NCBI GenBank assembly: GCA_002500605.1
Contig: DLRR01000008.1
Coordinates: 1 to 16,606, forward strand
Source of the DNA: Nitrospinaceae bacterium UBA7883
GTDB taxonomy: Bacteria > Nitrospinota_A > UBA7883
Direction: 5' to 3'
DNA length: 16,606 nt
The notes below the pieces were generated by a model. The model saw only the letters and a list, made by a program, of their open reading frames with translations. It had not been told where the DNA came from and did not search any database. The position numbers and the translations under genes are program-made. Positions 6,659 through 14,318 of this stretch are shown here, in pieces (positions within the stretch are counted from its first letter, which is position 1; every line of letters starts with the position of its first letter).

Positions 6659-6886
6659 TTAATCCAAAAAGGCTAGCAAGCTTATTAACTGCTCTTCGTT
6701 CTGCTCCTTTTCCTTCAACGACATCGGCCTTTCCTTCAAGGACGTAGTCAATAGTTTTTTCTCTTTCAGCTTCGATGTCTTCGGGTTTGGTGTCTGGCTC
6801 TGCTGTCTTTCCAACGCCTCTCTTAAATCTTCCGCGTTCTGAAAGTCCAGATGTATCCCCGTCTTTGGGTCTATCATAAAGTACAT
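6659..6886 (-). CDS. doubtful small ORF, Lys/Glu/Gln-rich (75 aa)
   Basis: I do not recognise this. The case for a gene is ATG 6886 with AAGGAG (6894-6899) 7 bases upstream, the best ribosome site in the neighbourhood. The product starts MYFMIDPKTG, has an amphipathic AEDLREALERQQ helix and then a charged, low-complexity tail. Against it, a second frame on the same strand (6642-6908, 88 codons, TTG start, no ribosome site) overlaps it completely and has codons ending in A/T that look more like the neighbouring genes. A frameshift at the A6 run (6755-6760) would join the two. It may be a small gene, a broken gene or chance. Confidence 0.35.
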   Translation of the reverse strand: MYFMIDPKTGIHLDFQNAEDLREALERQQSQTPNPKTSKLKEKKLLTTSLKERPMSLKEKEQNEEQLISLLAFLD

Positions 6887-6908
6887 TGATCTTCTCCTTC
6901 TTTAACAA

Positions 6909-7114
6909 CAGCCGCCAATTTCAGCTACTGCCGTGGAAAAAAACAGGCCGAACGTTTTTAGTGCATACACCAATTTAAATTACTCGTAACCTTTGTCGAT
7001 GGTTTTCCCTTCGCCATACTCATTGATAACAACACAGTGTAAAAGTTCCTTGAGCCAAGCCCACATTGACTTTAATAACAAATGATGTGATGCAGTGGGT
7101 AATAGGCTGAGTAA
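6909..7114. other. intergenic, nothing firm
   Basis: This is a 206-bp gap between the unknown membrane protein gene and the doubtful small ORF, both on the minus strand. On the minus strand AAAAAC and GTTTTTTT (about 6942-6960) could form a weak A/T hairpin ending in seven T, a possible terminator for the lon transcript. I see no gene. Confidence 0.25.
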
Positions 7115-8251
7115 TTAGACTTCCAGAGTCTCCTTTGTGTAAAAAGTTACCTCTTCTAGCTCTACTGGCAGACGAGTGAATCTAAGCTTTGCAGGAAGCG
7201 AAGAATTGATTTTGTCAAAAAGATTCGGGCCACTTAAACTACCGGGCTCTATTATATCCTCTGCTCCTTTGTCAGTCTTAATAACAAGCCTGCCTTGGTC
7301 CACTTTTTCAATTTTAACATTGGAAAACTCAGATATTGTTTCTATGATTGAATCAGGACTGGCTTTTTCAACTATCCATACTAGGCTTTGTTGAAACTCC
7401 GACCTTTTATTTTGTGGAACGGGAATAGCCTTGTATATCATTGAAAGCCAATACTTTTGTTGGTCTACTGTGGGGACAAAGTTAACTTCAAAATCAACTT
7501 GATTGGCTTGCGCTAACTCAGATTTTTCGGCATTCAATAAATCAACATCGTGATCCTGCTTTAGTTGAAAGTCTACCGGCGGCTCATTACCAATTTGATA
7601 AAGGTGTTTTCGAACCTTATTATAGTTTTTAACAAAAAATTCTGGAAAATCTTCAGCCATTATCGGTTTTGCTAACTCATTGCTTCTGATCTCTAATTTG
7701 TGCCTTCTTAACAGTTGATCTGCATTGAGGCCTGGAAAGTTGAACAATGGCATCCCGTAGGGACGATCTATAGGAATAATTCCATGCTCTGCGGAACTTG
7801 TTGTAATTATACGACCATCATGGTACTCGGTGACAAGGTTAAGCCATGATTTCCTATCCGGATTCTTATAAATAATTCCTATCATTGAACGATCAGGGTG
7901 GGTGAAAGCGCGTAATTTGTACCCAGGCACTTCGTCAATGCTAAAGTCACCAATACGTTCGAGCCCACCTTTATTTATAATTGCTTGGTGGCTGGATAAA
8001 GCCGATTCATCGTTTGCAAAAGGATCCTCATCTCCAGTGTATTTTATGAGTCTTGCTTCAAGCGGATGCTGCGTTTGCACATGTCGTACAGGCATCTCAA
8101 CAACATTTGTTGGTGCTTGAGTATTACTTATGTTTGGCGCACTAGGAGGCTTATGTCGTGTGTTTAAGGAACTTAATATTCTATAAACAATAAAAAGCAA
8201 AATACAAATCAAAAGTAGCGAAACGATTGGATTTGAAGGTGTATGTTCCAC
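7115..8251 (-). CDS. unrecognised membrane-anchored protein downstream of lon
   Basis: 378 residues, family not recognised. One hydrophobic segment at about residues 9-28 (IVSLLLICILLFIVYRIL) is followed by a Pro/Ser/Thr/Asn-rich linker to about 60 and a large soluble part, consistent with a single N-terminal anchor. A central block at about 95-190 (LERIGDFSIDEVPGYKLRAF, WLNLVTEYHDGRIITTSS, PLFNFPGLNADQLLRRHKLE) looks like one compact domain, because it mixes aromatic strand-like segments with conserved-looking Gly and Pro. The C-terminal half is mixed helix and strand. No catalytic motif is evident. The GTG start at 8251 has AGGA (8263-8266) upstream. It lies 24 bases after the lon stop, so co-transcription is likely and a link to proteolysis or stress is possible but unproven. 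Confidence 0.75.
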   Translation of the reverse strand: MEHTPSNPIVSLLLICILLFIVYRILSSLNTRHKPPSAPNISNTQAPTNVVEMPVRHVQTQHPLEARLIKYTGDEDPFANDESALSSHQAIINKGGLERIGDFSIDEVPGYKLRAFTHPDRSMIGIIYKNPDRKSWLNLVTEYHDGRIITTSSAEHGIIPIDRPYGMPLFNFPGLNADQLLRRHKLEIRSNELAKPIMAEDFPEFFVKNYNKVRKHLYQIGNEPPVDFQLKQDHDVDLLNAEKSELAQANQVDFEVNFVPTVDQQKYWLSMIYKAIPVPQNKRSEFQQSLVWIVEKASPDSIIETISEFSNVKIEKVDQGRLVIKTDKGAEDIIEPGSLSGPNLFDKINSSLPAKLRFTRLPVELEEVTFYTKETLEV

Positions 8252-8275
8252 TGTTGAAATTCCTAACTTAATTAT

Positions 8276-10720
8276 TTAATTAATGGGTACGGACTCTCTT
8301 TCCGTATGCTCAGGTTTATTTATCCTAGGACGAGATAATTTCTTTTTCCATGGGGATTTTATCAAAGCATGGAGCAATACATCGTCCATATGTTCCACAA
8401 ATATAATTTTGAGCTTTTTAACAATTGTATTAGGTATCTCATTCAAATCCCTTTTATTTTCCATAGGAACGAGAACGGTGCTAATACCTGCACGCACTGC
8501 CGCAAGGAGCTTTTCTTTCAGCCCGCCTATTGGTAGCACTTGCCCACGCAATGTGATCTCACCTGTCATGGCCACATCATGTTTAGCAGAAATATTGACT
8601 AGCGCTGAAACAATTGAAGTAGCAAGCGTTATACCAGCAGATGGACCGTCTTTGGGTATCGCTCCCTCTGGGATATGGATATGGATATCGATCTTGTCGT
8701 GAAAACCTTTAGCAAGACCAAAATCCTTGGCACGAACTCTTATATACGAAAGAGCAGCTTGGGCAGACTCTTTCATTACGTCCCCAAGTTTCCCAGTGAG
8801 GATGAACTTGGTCTTACCTTCTAATATCATAGTTTCGATCTTCATTATAGTTCCACCTAGCTCTGTAAAAGCAAGCCCGGTAGTAACACCTATTGCATTT
8901 ATTTTTTCTTTTTCCTCATCCTTGTATTTTATTTCGCCAAGGTATTTTACTAGTGCTTTCTTATCTACAACAATTTTACGTGAACGTTTTTTGGAGTCTA
9001 TTTTTTTATTGTCTAACTTTTCAGCTACATCCCTAGCCACTTTTCTCATGATTGCACCTAAGCTACGTTCAAGGTTTCGAACACCAGCTTCCCGGGTATA
9101 ATTTCGAATTATACGACCAATGATATCACTAGGTATTTGAACACTTTTGTCACTTAAACCATGTGCTTTTAGTTGCTTTGGCAAAAGGAATTGAGATCCA
9201 ATCTTCTTTTTCTCATCATCTGTATAACCTGAAATACTAAGGATCTCCATCCTGTCTTGTAATGGCCGCGGAATAGTGTGTAGCACGTTAGCTGTAGTTA
9301 TAAACATAACTTCAGATAAGTCATAGTCAACTTCTAGGTAATGATCGTTAAAAGCTGTATTTTGTTCTGGGTCTAGCGCTTCCAAAAGCGCAGATGACGG
9401 GTCCCCTCGAAAATCAGAGGTTACTTTATCTATTTCATCGAGCATGATCACAGGGTTTTTTGTCCCAGCCTTCTTCATGGCTTGTATTATTCTCCCAGGT
9501 AATGCTCCAATGTAGGTTCTACGGTGTCCCCTTATTTCCGCCTCATCACGCAAACCACCTAGAGAGAAGCGAACAAACTTACGGCCCATAGACTTGGCAA
9601 TTGACTTGCCTAGTGATGTTTTGCCAACCCCTGGGGGACCAACAAAACAAAGAATAGGACCTTTCATTTTCTTTACAAGCTTACGTACCGCAAGATATTC
9701 CAGTATGCGGTCTTTAACTTTCTCTAAGCCGTAATGGTCAGCATCAAGAATACTGGCGGCTTCTTTCATATCAAGTTTGTCACGGGTTCTTTTTTTCCAC
9801 GGGGTGTCTAGAAGCCAATCAAGGTAGTTTCGAACCACTGTTCCCTCGGAAGACATTGGTGGCATCTGTTCTAGTCTGCTCAGCTCTTTAAGGGCTTTGT
9901 CTTTAATTTCTGTCGGCATACCAGCATTTAAAATCTTTTCTTTTATCTCTTCACCTTCTGTCTTTTCCCCATCAGAAGCGTTACCAAGTTCTTTTTGTAT
10001 AGCTTTCATTTGCTCTGTTAGGTAATAATCTCTTTGTGATTTTTCCATCTGTTTTTGTACTCGGCCACGAACACGTTTTTCTAGCCGTAGGACCTCTATT
10101 TCTTGGTTGAGCTTTTCCATTAAAATGCTCATGCGTTTGTGTAAACTGGTGGCTTCTAAAATTTGCTGTTTATCTTCAACGCTGGTCACAAGATGTGTTG
10201 AAACCGAGTCCGCAAGGTTATCAAAATTTTTCATTTCCGGGAGATTTTGGATGGTTTCTTTTGATAGCGAGGTGTTGAGTTTTACATATTTCTCAAATAG
10301 CGAAGAAACAGTTCGGGCAATTGCAGTAACCTTAGGATCATTTTTTTTATTAAGTTCAAAAGGTTCTAAAGTAACCTCATAAAACTTTTTATTGTCGATA
10401 AAGCCCTTAATTTTTGCCCGCTTAATTCCTTCAACCAATACTTTTACTGTACCATCGGGTAATCGTAAAATCTGTAGAACCTCTGCAAGACATCCAACGT
10501 TGTATATGTCATCTATCTCTGGGTCATTGACTTTTGCATCTTTCTGTGTAGCAAGCATGATAATCTTGGTGCCTTTAAAAACAGTATCGAGGGCACTGAC
10601 TGATTTTTGCCTACCAACAAATAAAGGTGCAACCATCCCGGGAAAAAAAACTATATCCCTTAATGGCATAAGGGCTATTGGTTTATCGAAACTGACAGAC
10701 TGTATACGATCTTTTTTCAT
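8276..10720 (-). CDS. lon: ATP-dependent protease Lon
   Basis: The 814-residue Lon (E. coli: 784) is a cytoplasmic AAA+ serine protease that degrades misfolded and regulatory proteins. In order: the N-terminal LON substrate domain starting at LMPLRDIVFFPGMVAPLFVG, a coiled helical region (about 195-270), the AAA+ module with Walker A GPPGVGKT at about 360-367, Walker B VIMLDEID and the sensor/arginine region, then the protease domain with Ser694 (KDGPSAGIT) and Lys737 (GGLKEKL). The Ser-Lys spacing of 43 equals that of E. coli Ser679-Lys722. The basic, polar C-terminal tail (about 30 residues) is longer than usual. ATG 10720 fits the family start; the ribosome site is weak. It lies downstream of clpX, with a hairpin and a candidate promoter in the 91-base gap. 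Confidence 0.98.
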   Translation of the reverse strand: MKKDRIQSVSFDKPIALMPLRDIVFFPGMVAPLFVGRQKSVSALDTVFKGTKIIMLATQKDAKVNDPEIDDIYNVGCLAEVLQILRLPDGTVKVLVEGIKRAKIKGFIDNKKFYEVTLEPFELNKKNDPKVTAIARTVSSLFEKYVKLNTSLSKETIQNLPEMKNFDNLADSVSTHLVTSVEDKQQILEATSLHKRMSILMEKLNQEIEVLRLEKRVRGRVQKQMEKSQRDYYLTEQMKAIQKELGNASDGEKTEGEEIKEKILNAGMPTEIKDKALKELSRLEQMPPMSSEGTVVRNYLDWLLDTPWKKRTRDKLDMKEAASILDADHYGLEKVKDRILEYLAVRKLVKKMKGPILCFVGPPGVGKTSLGKSIAKSMGRKFVRFSLGGLRDEAEIRGHRRTYIGALPGRIIQAMKKAGTKNPVIMLDEIDKVTSDFRGDPSSALLEALDPEQNTAFNDHYLEVDYDLSEVMFITTANVLHTIPRPLQDRMEILSISGYTDDEKKKIGSQFLLPKQLKAHGLSDKSVQIPSDIIGRIIRNYTREAGVRNLERSLGAIMRKVARDVAEKLDNKKIDSKKRSRKIVVDKKALVKYLGEIKYKDEEKEKINAIGVTTGLAFTELGGTIMKIETMILEGKTKFILTGKLGDVMKESAQAALSYIRVRAKDFGLAKGFHDKIDIHIHIPEGAIPKDGPSAGITLATSIVSALVNISAKHDVAMTGEITLRGQVLPIGGLKEKLLAAVRAGISTVLVPMENKRDLNEIPNTIVKKLKIIFVEHMDDVLLHALIKSPWKKKLSRPRINKPEHTERESVPIN

Positions 10721-10761
10721 ATATTATTCTCATACTTTAGCACCAGCAGCCAGTGCCGAAT

Positions 10762-10789
10762 ATATTAATACTTTAGTAAGTTTAGTTAA
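10762..10789 (-). promoter_or_regulatory. candidate lon promoter
   Basis: On the minus strand TTAACT (10789-10784) and TAATAT (10767-10762) are separated by 16 bases, with transcription expected near 10755, about 35 bases before the lon ATG. It lies directly after the clpX-end hairpin. I see no clear heat-shock (sigma-32) consensus. Confidence 0.35.
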
Positions 10790-10793
10790 TAAC

Positions 10794-10827
10794 AAAGCAG
10801 GCAAGCTTTCATTAACCAGCCTGCTTT
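10794..10827 (-). terminator. hairpin at the end of clpX (terminator or attenuator)
   Basis: AAAGCAGGC (minus strand, 10827-10819) pairs with GCCTGCTTT (10802-10794): a 9-bp perfect, GC-containing stem with a 16-base loop. The 5' arm lies in the last clpX codons (Lys-Gln-Ala-Gly) and the loop holds the TAA stop (10814-10812). The minus-strand tail is CTTTGTTATT, a broken T-run, so termination may be partial. Read on the plus strand the tail is CTTTTTG. Confidence 0.6.
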
Positions 10828-12062
10828 TTGTCTTGATTCTCCAAAAGAAGCATCGGCTTTTCTTTACGGGCTATTACGTCCTCGTTGACAATACACTCTG
10901 TTGCATCTCTTCTGCTAGGAAGATCATACATTGGGTCCAACATGACCTCTTCAAGTATTGACCTTAATCCACGTGCACCGGTTTTACGTCTTACTGCTTC
11001 TTTCGCAATTGCACGTAGTGCTCCATCTGTAAATTTTAACCCAACACTTTCCATCTCCAAAAACTTTGCAAATTGTTTTACTATTGCATTTTTAGGTTCT
11101 GTGAGAATTTTGATAAGCGAGTCCTCATCAAGATCATTCAGTGTAGCGACAACGGGCATTCGACCTATGAACTCAGGTATAAGCCCAAACTTCAACAAAT
11201 CCTCTGGTTGTACTTTCGAAAGTATTTCACCGATGGCAATGTCTCGTTTGTCTTTGAGCTTGGCGCCAAATCCCATTACCTTTCGGCCGATACGTTGTTC
11301 GATAATTTTTTCTAGTCCGACAAAAGCTCCCCCGCAAATAAATAAGATATTCGTCGTATCAACTTGCATAAACTCTTGATGTGGATGTTTGCGACCACCC
11401 TGGGGCGGTACAGAGGCGACGGTGCCTTCTATTATTTTTAGCAGCGCTTGTTGAACACCCTCCCCTGACACATCACGTGTAATGGACATGTTCTCGCTTC
11501 GTCTAGAAATTTTGTCGATTTCGTCAATGTAAATTATTCCTCTCTCAGTCTTTTCTATATCGTAGTCTGCGGCTTGGCAAAGACGAAGAATAATGTTCTC
11601 CACATCTTCCCCAACGTAACCAGCCTCAGTTAGTGTGGTGGCATCCACTATGGTAAATGGGACCTTGAGCATTTTGGCCAAGGTTTGCGCTAACAGTGTT
11701 TTGCCTGCTCCAGTAGGGCCAATCAGGAGCACATTACTTTTTTGGAGTTCTACATCATCAGGGCCCAAGTTTGCCTCTACCCTTTTGTAGTGGTTGTAAA
11801 CTGCAACAGACAGCACTTTCTTTGCTTGTTCCTGACCAATAACATACTCGTTTAAATGCTCGCAAATCTCTTGTGGTTTTGGTAGTTGCGTTGAGGATGC
11901 ACCTTTTTCTTGGTTCCATTCCTCCATAATTATTTCGTTACAGCAGTCAATGCATTCGTCGCAAATATAAACCGTTGGTCCAGCAATTAGCTTTTTTACA
12001 TCTGCTTGGTTTTTACCACAAAAGGAACAACGAAGCGTTTCATTCTGCTTTTTATTAACCAT
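10812..12062 (-). CDS. clpX: ATP-dependent unfoldase ClpX
   Basis: The 416-residue ClpX (E. coli: 424) recognises and unfolds substrates and feeds them to ClpP. The N-terminal zinc domain has Cys12, Cys15, Cys34 and Cys37 (CSFC, CDEC). Walker A GPTGAGKT is at 115-122, Walker B is IIYIDEIDK, and the pore region includes YVGEDVENI and RKHPHQEF. The ClpP-docking loop reads Met263-Gly264-Phe265 where E. coli has Ile-Gly-Phe. FGLIPEFIGRMPV and the sensor-2 KTGARGLRSI are standard. I chose ATG 12062 because GGAG (12075-12072) lies 9 bases upstream; ATG 12077 would add five residues without a ribosome site. It follows clpP by 31 bases, as expected for an operon. Confidence 0.97.
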   Translation of the reverse strand: MVNKKQNETLRCSFCGKNQADVKKLIAGPTVYICDECIDCCNEIIMEEWNQEKGASSTQLPKPQEICEHLNEYVIGQEQAKKVLSVAVYNHYKRVEANLGPDDVELQKSNVLLIGPTGAGKTLLAQTLAKMLKVPFTIVDATTLTEAGYVGEDVENIILRLCQAADYDIEKTERGIIYIDEIDKISRRSENMSITRDVSGEGVQQALLKIIEGTVASVPPQGGRKHPHQEFMQVDTTNILFICGGAFVGLEKIIEQRIGRKVMGFGAKLKDKRDIAIGEILSKVQPEDLLKFGLIPEFIGRMPVVATLNDLDEDSLIKILTEPKNAIVKQFAKFLEMESVGLKFTDGALRAIAKEAVRRKTGARGLRSILEEVMLDPMYDLPSRRDATECIVNEDVIARKEKPMLLLENQDKKQAG

Positions 12063-12093
12063 AAATAGGGTCTCCATTTATCCGATCATAGGA

Positions 12094-12702
12094 TTAATTG
12101 CCACTTTCTCCTTTATTCGAATCTGACCGTGAAACAATGACAGCGTCTACTAAACCGTACTCTTTAGCCTCATCTCCTGACATGAAAAAATCACGATCAC
12201 TATCACTAGCTATTTTCTTTTGCGTTTTGCCTGTATGTTTGGCAAGAATCTGGTCTAGACGATCACGAATCTTTCTGATCTCCCTCGACTGTATTTCAAT
12301 GTCAGCAGCCTGACCTTGAAAACCACCAGAAGGTTGGTGAATCATAATTCTACTATTTGGAAGGGCGTGCCTTTTACCATTTGTTCCGGCGGCTAGTAAC
12401 ACTGCTCCCATGGATGCAGCCTGCCCTAAGCAAATAGTTTGTATATTTGGTTTGATGTACTGCATGGTGTCATATATTGCTAGTCCAGAGGTTACTAGAC
12501 CACCAGGGCTATTTATATACAAGAAAATGTCCCGTCCAGGGTCGTCAGCCTCCAAAAAAATTAACTGGGCGATGATTAGGTTTGCAACATGATCATCAAT
12601 TGGGGTTCCAAGAAAAATAATTCTGTCTTTTAAGAGACGGCTGTAAATGTCGTACGACCTCTCTCCCCTATTTGTTTGTTCTACTACTATTGGCACAAGC
12701 AT
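12094..12702 (-). CDS. clpP: ClpP protease subunit
   Basis: The 202-residue ClpP forms the 14-subunit serine protease chamber that works with ClpX. The catalytic triad is Ser97 (GQAASMGA), His122 (MIHQPSGG) and Asp171 (SDSDRDFF), which is exactly the numbering of the classical mature enzyme when ATG 12702 is residue 1. The N-terminal MLVPIVVEQTNRGERSYDIY is the usual one and needs little or no propeptide. AAGGAG (12717-12712) lies 9 bases upstream. A second start, ATG 12789, also has GGAGG (12800-12796) 6 bases upstream; it overlaps the tig stop by 8 bases and would add 29 residues (231 in all). It sits between tig and clpX in a conserved order. Confidence 0.96.
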   Translation of the reverse strand: MLVPIVVEQTNRGERSYDIYSRLLKDRIIFLGTPIDDHVANLIIAQLIFLEADDPGRDIFLYINSPGGLVTSGLAIYDTMQYIKPNIQTICLGQAASMGAVLLAAGTNGKRHALPNSRIMIHQPSGGFQGQAADIEIQSREIRKIRDRLDQILAKHTGKTQKKIASDSDRDFFMSGDEAKEYGLVDAVIVSRSDSNKGESGN

Positions 12703-12711
12703 TTGCGATCG

Positions 12712-12717
12712 CTCCTT
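12712..12717 (-). promoter_or_regulatory. ribosome binding site for the short clpP start
   Basis: AAGGAG lies 9 bases before ATG 12702; the spacer contains the palindrome GCGATCGC (12705-12712). It supports initiation at the conserved MLVPIV position, independent of the stronger-looking GGAGG at 12796-12800 that serves ATG 12789. Confidence 0.55.
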
Positions 12718-12781
12718 TATAGCATGTTGACCCAATGGACCGTCTTTCGAATCAAAGCGTCCGTTGGAAAACTTAGTTCTA

Positions 12782-14083
12782 CTACTCATTCGCATCCTCC
12801 ACGAACTTTTCTTCCACCTTAACCTTCTCAACTATGTCGTTGAAGGTTTTATCTGTAATTAACTTTAAGTGAAGCCCCTCAAATCCTTTAGATTGGCTAA
12901 GTTGCTGCCTTGTCTGTTCTACGCTTTGTCCAAACATTGTTGCCATTTTTTCAACCTCGCTCTCTAACTCCTCTTGTGAAACCTCAATTTTGACCATTTG
13001 AGCATGCGCCGATATAATTATCTGCTCTTTGATCTCTCTTATTGCATCTTCTTTGCATTTTTCAAGGAACTTATCCTTATCAACTTTGGATTGGTCCATA
13101 TCAACACCTTGGCTGGTGAGTTGGTGCTCAGTCCTCTGGGCGATTATATCTGTCTGGTTCTGTACCATGCGTGGTGGTAATTCAAAACTGTTATCCTTAA
13201 TCAACTTACTCATTATTTCATCGCGAAGTCTGCCGTCAGCCATTGACATGTTTCGCTTCTCTAAGCTACTTGTCAGATCATTTTTAAGATCCTTAATCGT
13301 GTCAAACTCTGATACCTCTTTGGCAAAGCTATCATCTAAATCCGGGAGTATTAAAACTTTAATTTCACTAACCTTTATATTAAATGTAACGGTAGTTTCA
13401 GATAATTCTGGGTCGGGAAACTCTTTGGGCAGCTTAGCGTCAAAGCTTTTTTCTTCACCTTTGTTCATTCCTATGACGTTATTAAAAACCTCCCCCAACA
13501 TATCACCTTTAGAAAGGTGTATTTCTCTGGCGTCTCCTGACAGCGGCTTAATTTTCTGACCATTTTTAGTTGCTGAGTAATCCACAGTCACATAATCACC
13601 ATCCTGTGCTGCTCGATTTTCTACTGGTTCGTGGCGGGCATGCCTTTGCTGGATATTACTAATTACCTTTTCAACCTCACCTTCCTTGATATTGCTTATC
13701 TTTTTTGTAAACTTGTATCCGTCAACATTTTTTAATTCAATCTTTGGTAAAGTCTCCACTGTGGCGGTAAACGACAATGGTTGGTCTTCTTGAATAATGA
13801 TGTTGTCAACAAGTGGCTCACCGATAGGCTTAAGGTCGTTACTTTCCACCGCATTACGGAAAGCACCGTCTATTAATTTCTGAGCAGCATCTGAGAACAA
13901 TGACTTTCCATAACGCTTCTCCAATACTGCCCTGGGAACTTTACCTTTTCTGAACCCTGGTATTTGTGCTGATTTGGCTATTTCACCAAGCATTGCATTC
14001 TTTTCCGCCTTCACTTTTTCAAGTGGAACTTCGACACTAATCTTTTTTACACAATCCTCTAAGTCCTGCAATTCGATCTTCAA
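12782..14083 (-). CDS. tig: trigger factor (ribosome-bound chaperone and prolyl isomerase)
   Basis: The 433-residue trigger factor (E. coli: 432) binds at the ribosome exit and shields nascent chains. The ribosome-docking loop GFRKGKVP is at residues 43-50, with Phe44-Arg45-Lys46 in exactly the E. coli positions. The FKBP-type prolyl isomerase domain spans about 150-245 (DGDYVTVDYSATKNG, EEKSFDAKLPKEFPDPEL). The C-terminal helical chaperone arms contain LPPRMVQNQTDI and HAQMVKIEVSQEELESEVEK. The start is TTG 14083, with AAGGA (14095-14091) 7 bases upstream; no in-frame ATG gives the family N terminus. It is preceded by tRNA-Leu on the same strand (86 bases) with no clear terminator between, so co-transcription is likely. 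It overlaps the long clpP start. Confidence 0.97.
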   Translation of the reverse strand: MKIELQDLEDCVKKISVEVPLEKVKAEKNAMLGEIAKSAQIPGFRKGKVPRAVLEKRYGKSLFSDAAQKLIDGAFRNAVESNDLKPIGEPLVDNIIIQEDQPLSFTATVETLPKIELKNVDGYKFTKKISNIKEGEVEKVISNIQQRHARHEPVENRAAQDGDYVTVDYSATKNGQKIKPLSGDAREIHLSKGDMLGEVFNNVIGMNKGEEKSFDAKLPKEFPDPELSETTVTFNIKVSEIKVLILPDLDDSFAKEVSEFDTIKDLKNDLTSSLEKRNMSMADGRLRDEIMSKLIKDNSFELPPRMVQNQTDIIAQRTEHQLTSQGVDMDQSKVDKDKFLEKCKEDAIREIKEQIIISAHAQMVKIEVSQEELESEVEKMATMFGQSVEQTRQQLSQSKGFEGLHLKLITDKTFNDIVEKVKVEEKFVEDANE

Positions 14084-14145
14084 TCTACTTTCCTTAAAAT
14101 GTTTAGCATTATTAGTAGTGTTCTCCCAAGCATAACAAATAGTTT

Positions 14146-14277
14146 ATTTCGGTAATGCCTGAAAACAAATGGTGCGAAAGGGGGGAGTCGAACCCCCATG
14201 GTCTCCCACTGGATCCTAAATCCAGCGCGTCTACCAGTTCCGCCACTTTCGCCATCAGACATCCCCGGTACCGAAAT
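14146..14277 (-). repeat. 9-bp inverted repeat bracketing tRNA-Leu
   Basis: ATTTCGGTA (14146-14154, plus strand) and TACCGAAAT (14269-14277) are perfect reverse complements, 16-17 bases outside each end of the tRNA gene. In the minus-strand transcript the leader copy would pair with the trailer copy and close a long stem around the tRNA precursor. Seen directly; the function is inferred. Confidence 0.6.
14170..14252 (-). tRNA. tRNA-Leu (anticodon UAG)
   Basis: An 83-nt class II tRNA with acceptor GCGAAAG/CTTTCGC, the leucine-type D arm (GCGGAACTGGTAGACGC), an anticodon stem CTGGA/TCCAG around TTTAGGA giving anticodon TAG (decodes CUN), a long variable arm TGG-GAGA-CCA, a T arm GGGGG-TTCGACT-CCCCC and an encoded ACCA 3' end. 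A candidate promoter lies at 14291-14318, and tig follows on the same strand. Confidence 0.97.
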
Positions 14278-14290
14278 CACAAGTTATTGC

Positions 14291-14318
14291 TTTATAAGAA
14301 ATCACAAGGAGCTTGCAA
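14291..14318 (-). promoter_or_regulatory. promoter of tRNA-Leu and tig block
   Basis: On the minus strand TTGCAA (14318-14313) and TATAAA (14296-14291) are separated by 16 bases. Transcription would start near 14284, about 32 bases before the tRNA 5' end. This is the best candidate for the tRNA-Leu-tig-clpP-clpX transcript. Confidence 0.5.

Noticed and set aside
6579..6662. 27-codon plus-strand frame (MGHLFGVATGKKVGQ...)
   Set aside because: It is too short, lacks a ribosome site and overlaps the end of the minus-strand frames; it could equally be chance.
8283..9101. Plus-strand open frames opposite lon
   Set aside because: They are antisense shadows of a complete, motif-bearing Lon gene, with serine-rich products typical of reversed coding sequence.
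12705..12712. GCGATCGC octamer as a cyanobacterial HIP1 repeat
   Set aside because: I noticed only this one copy and gene content is not cyanobacterial; it is probably incidental between the clpP ribosome site and ATG.
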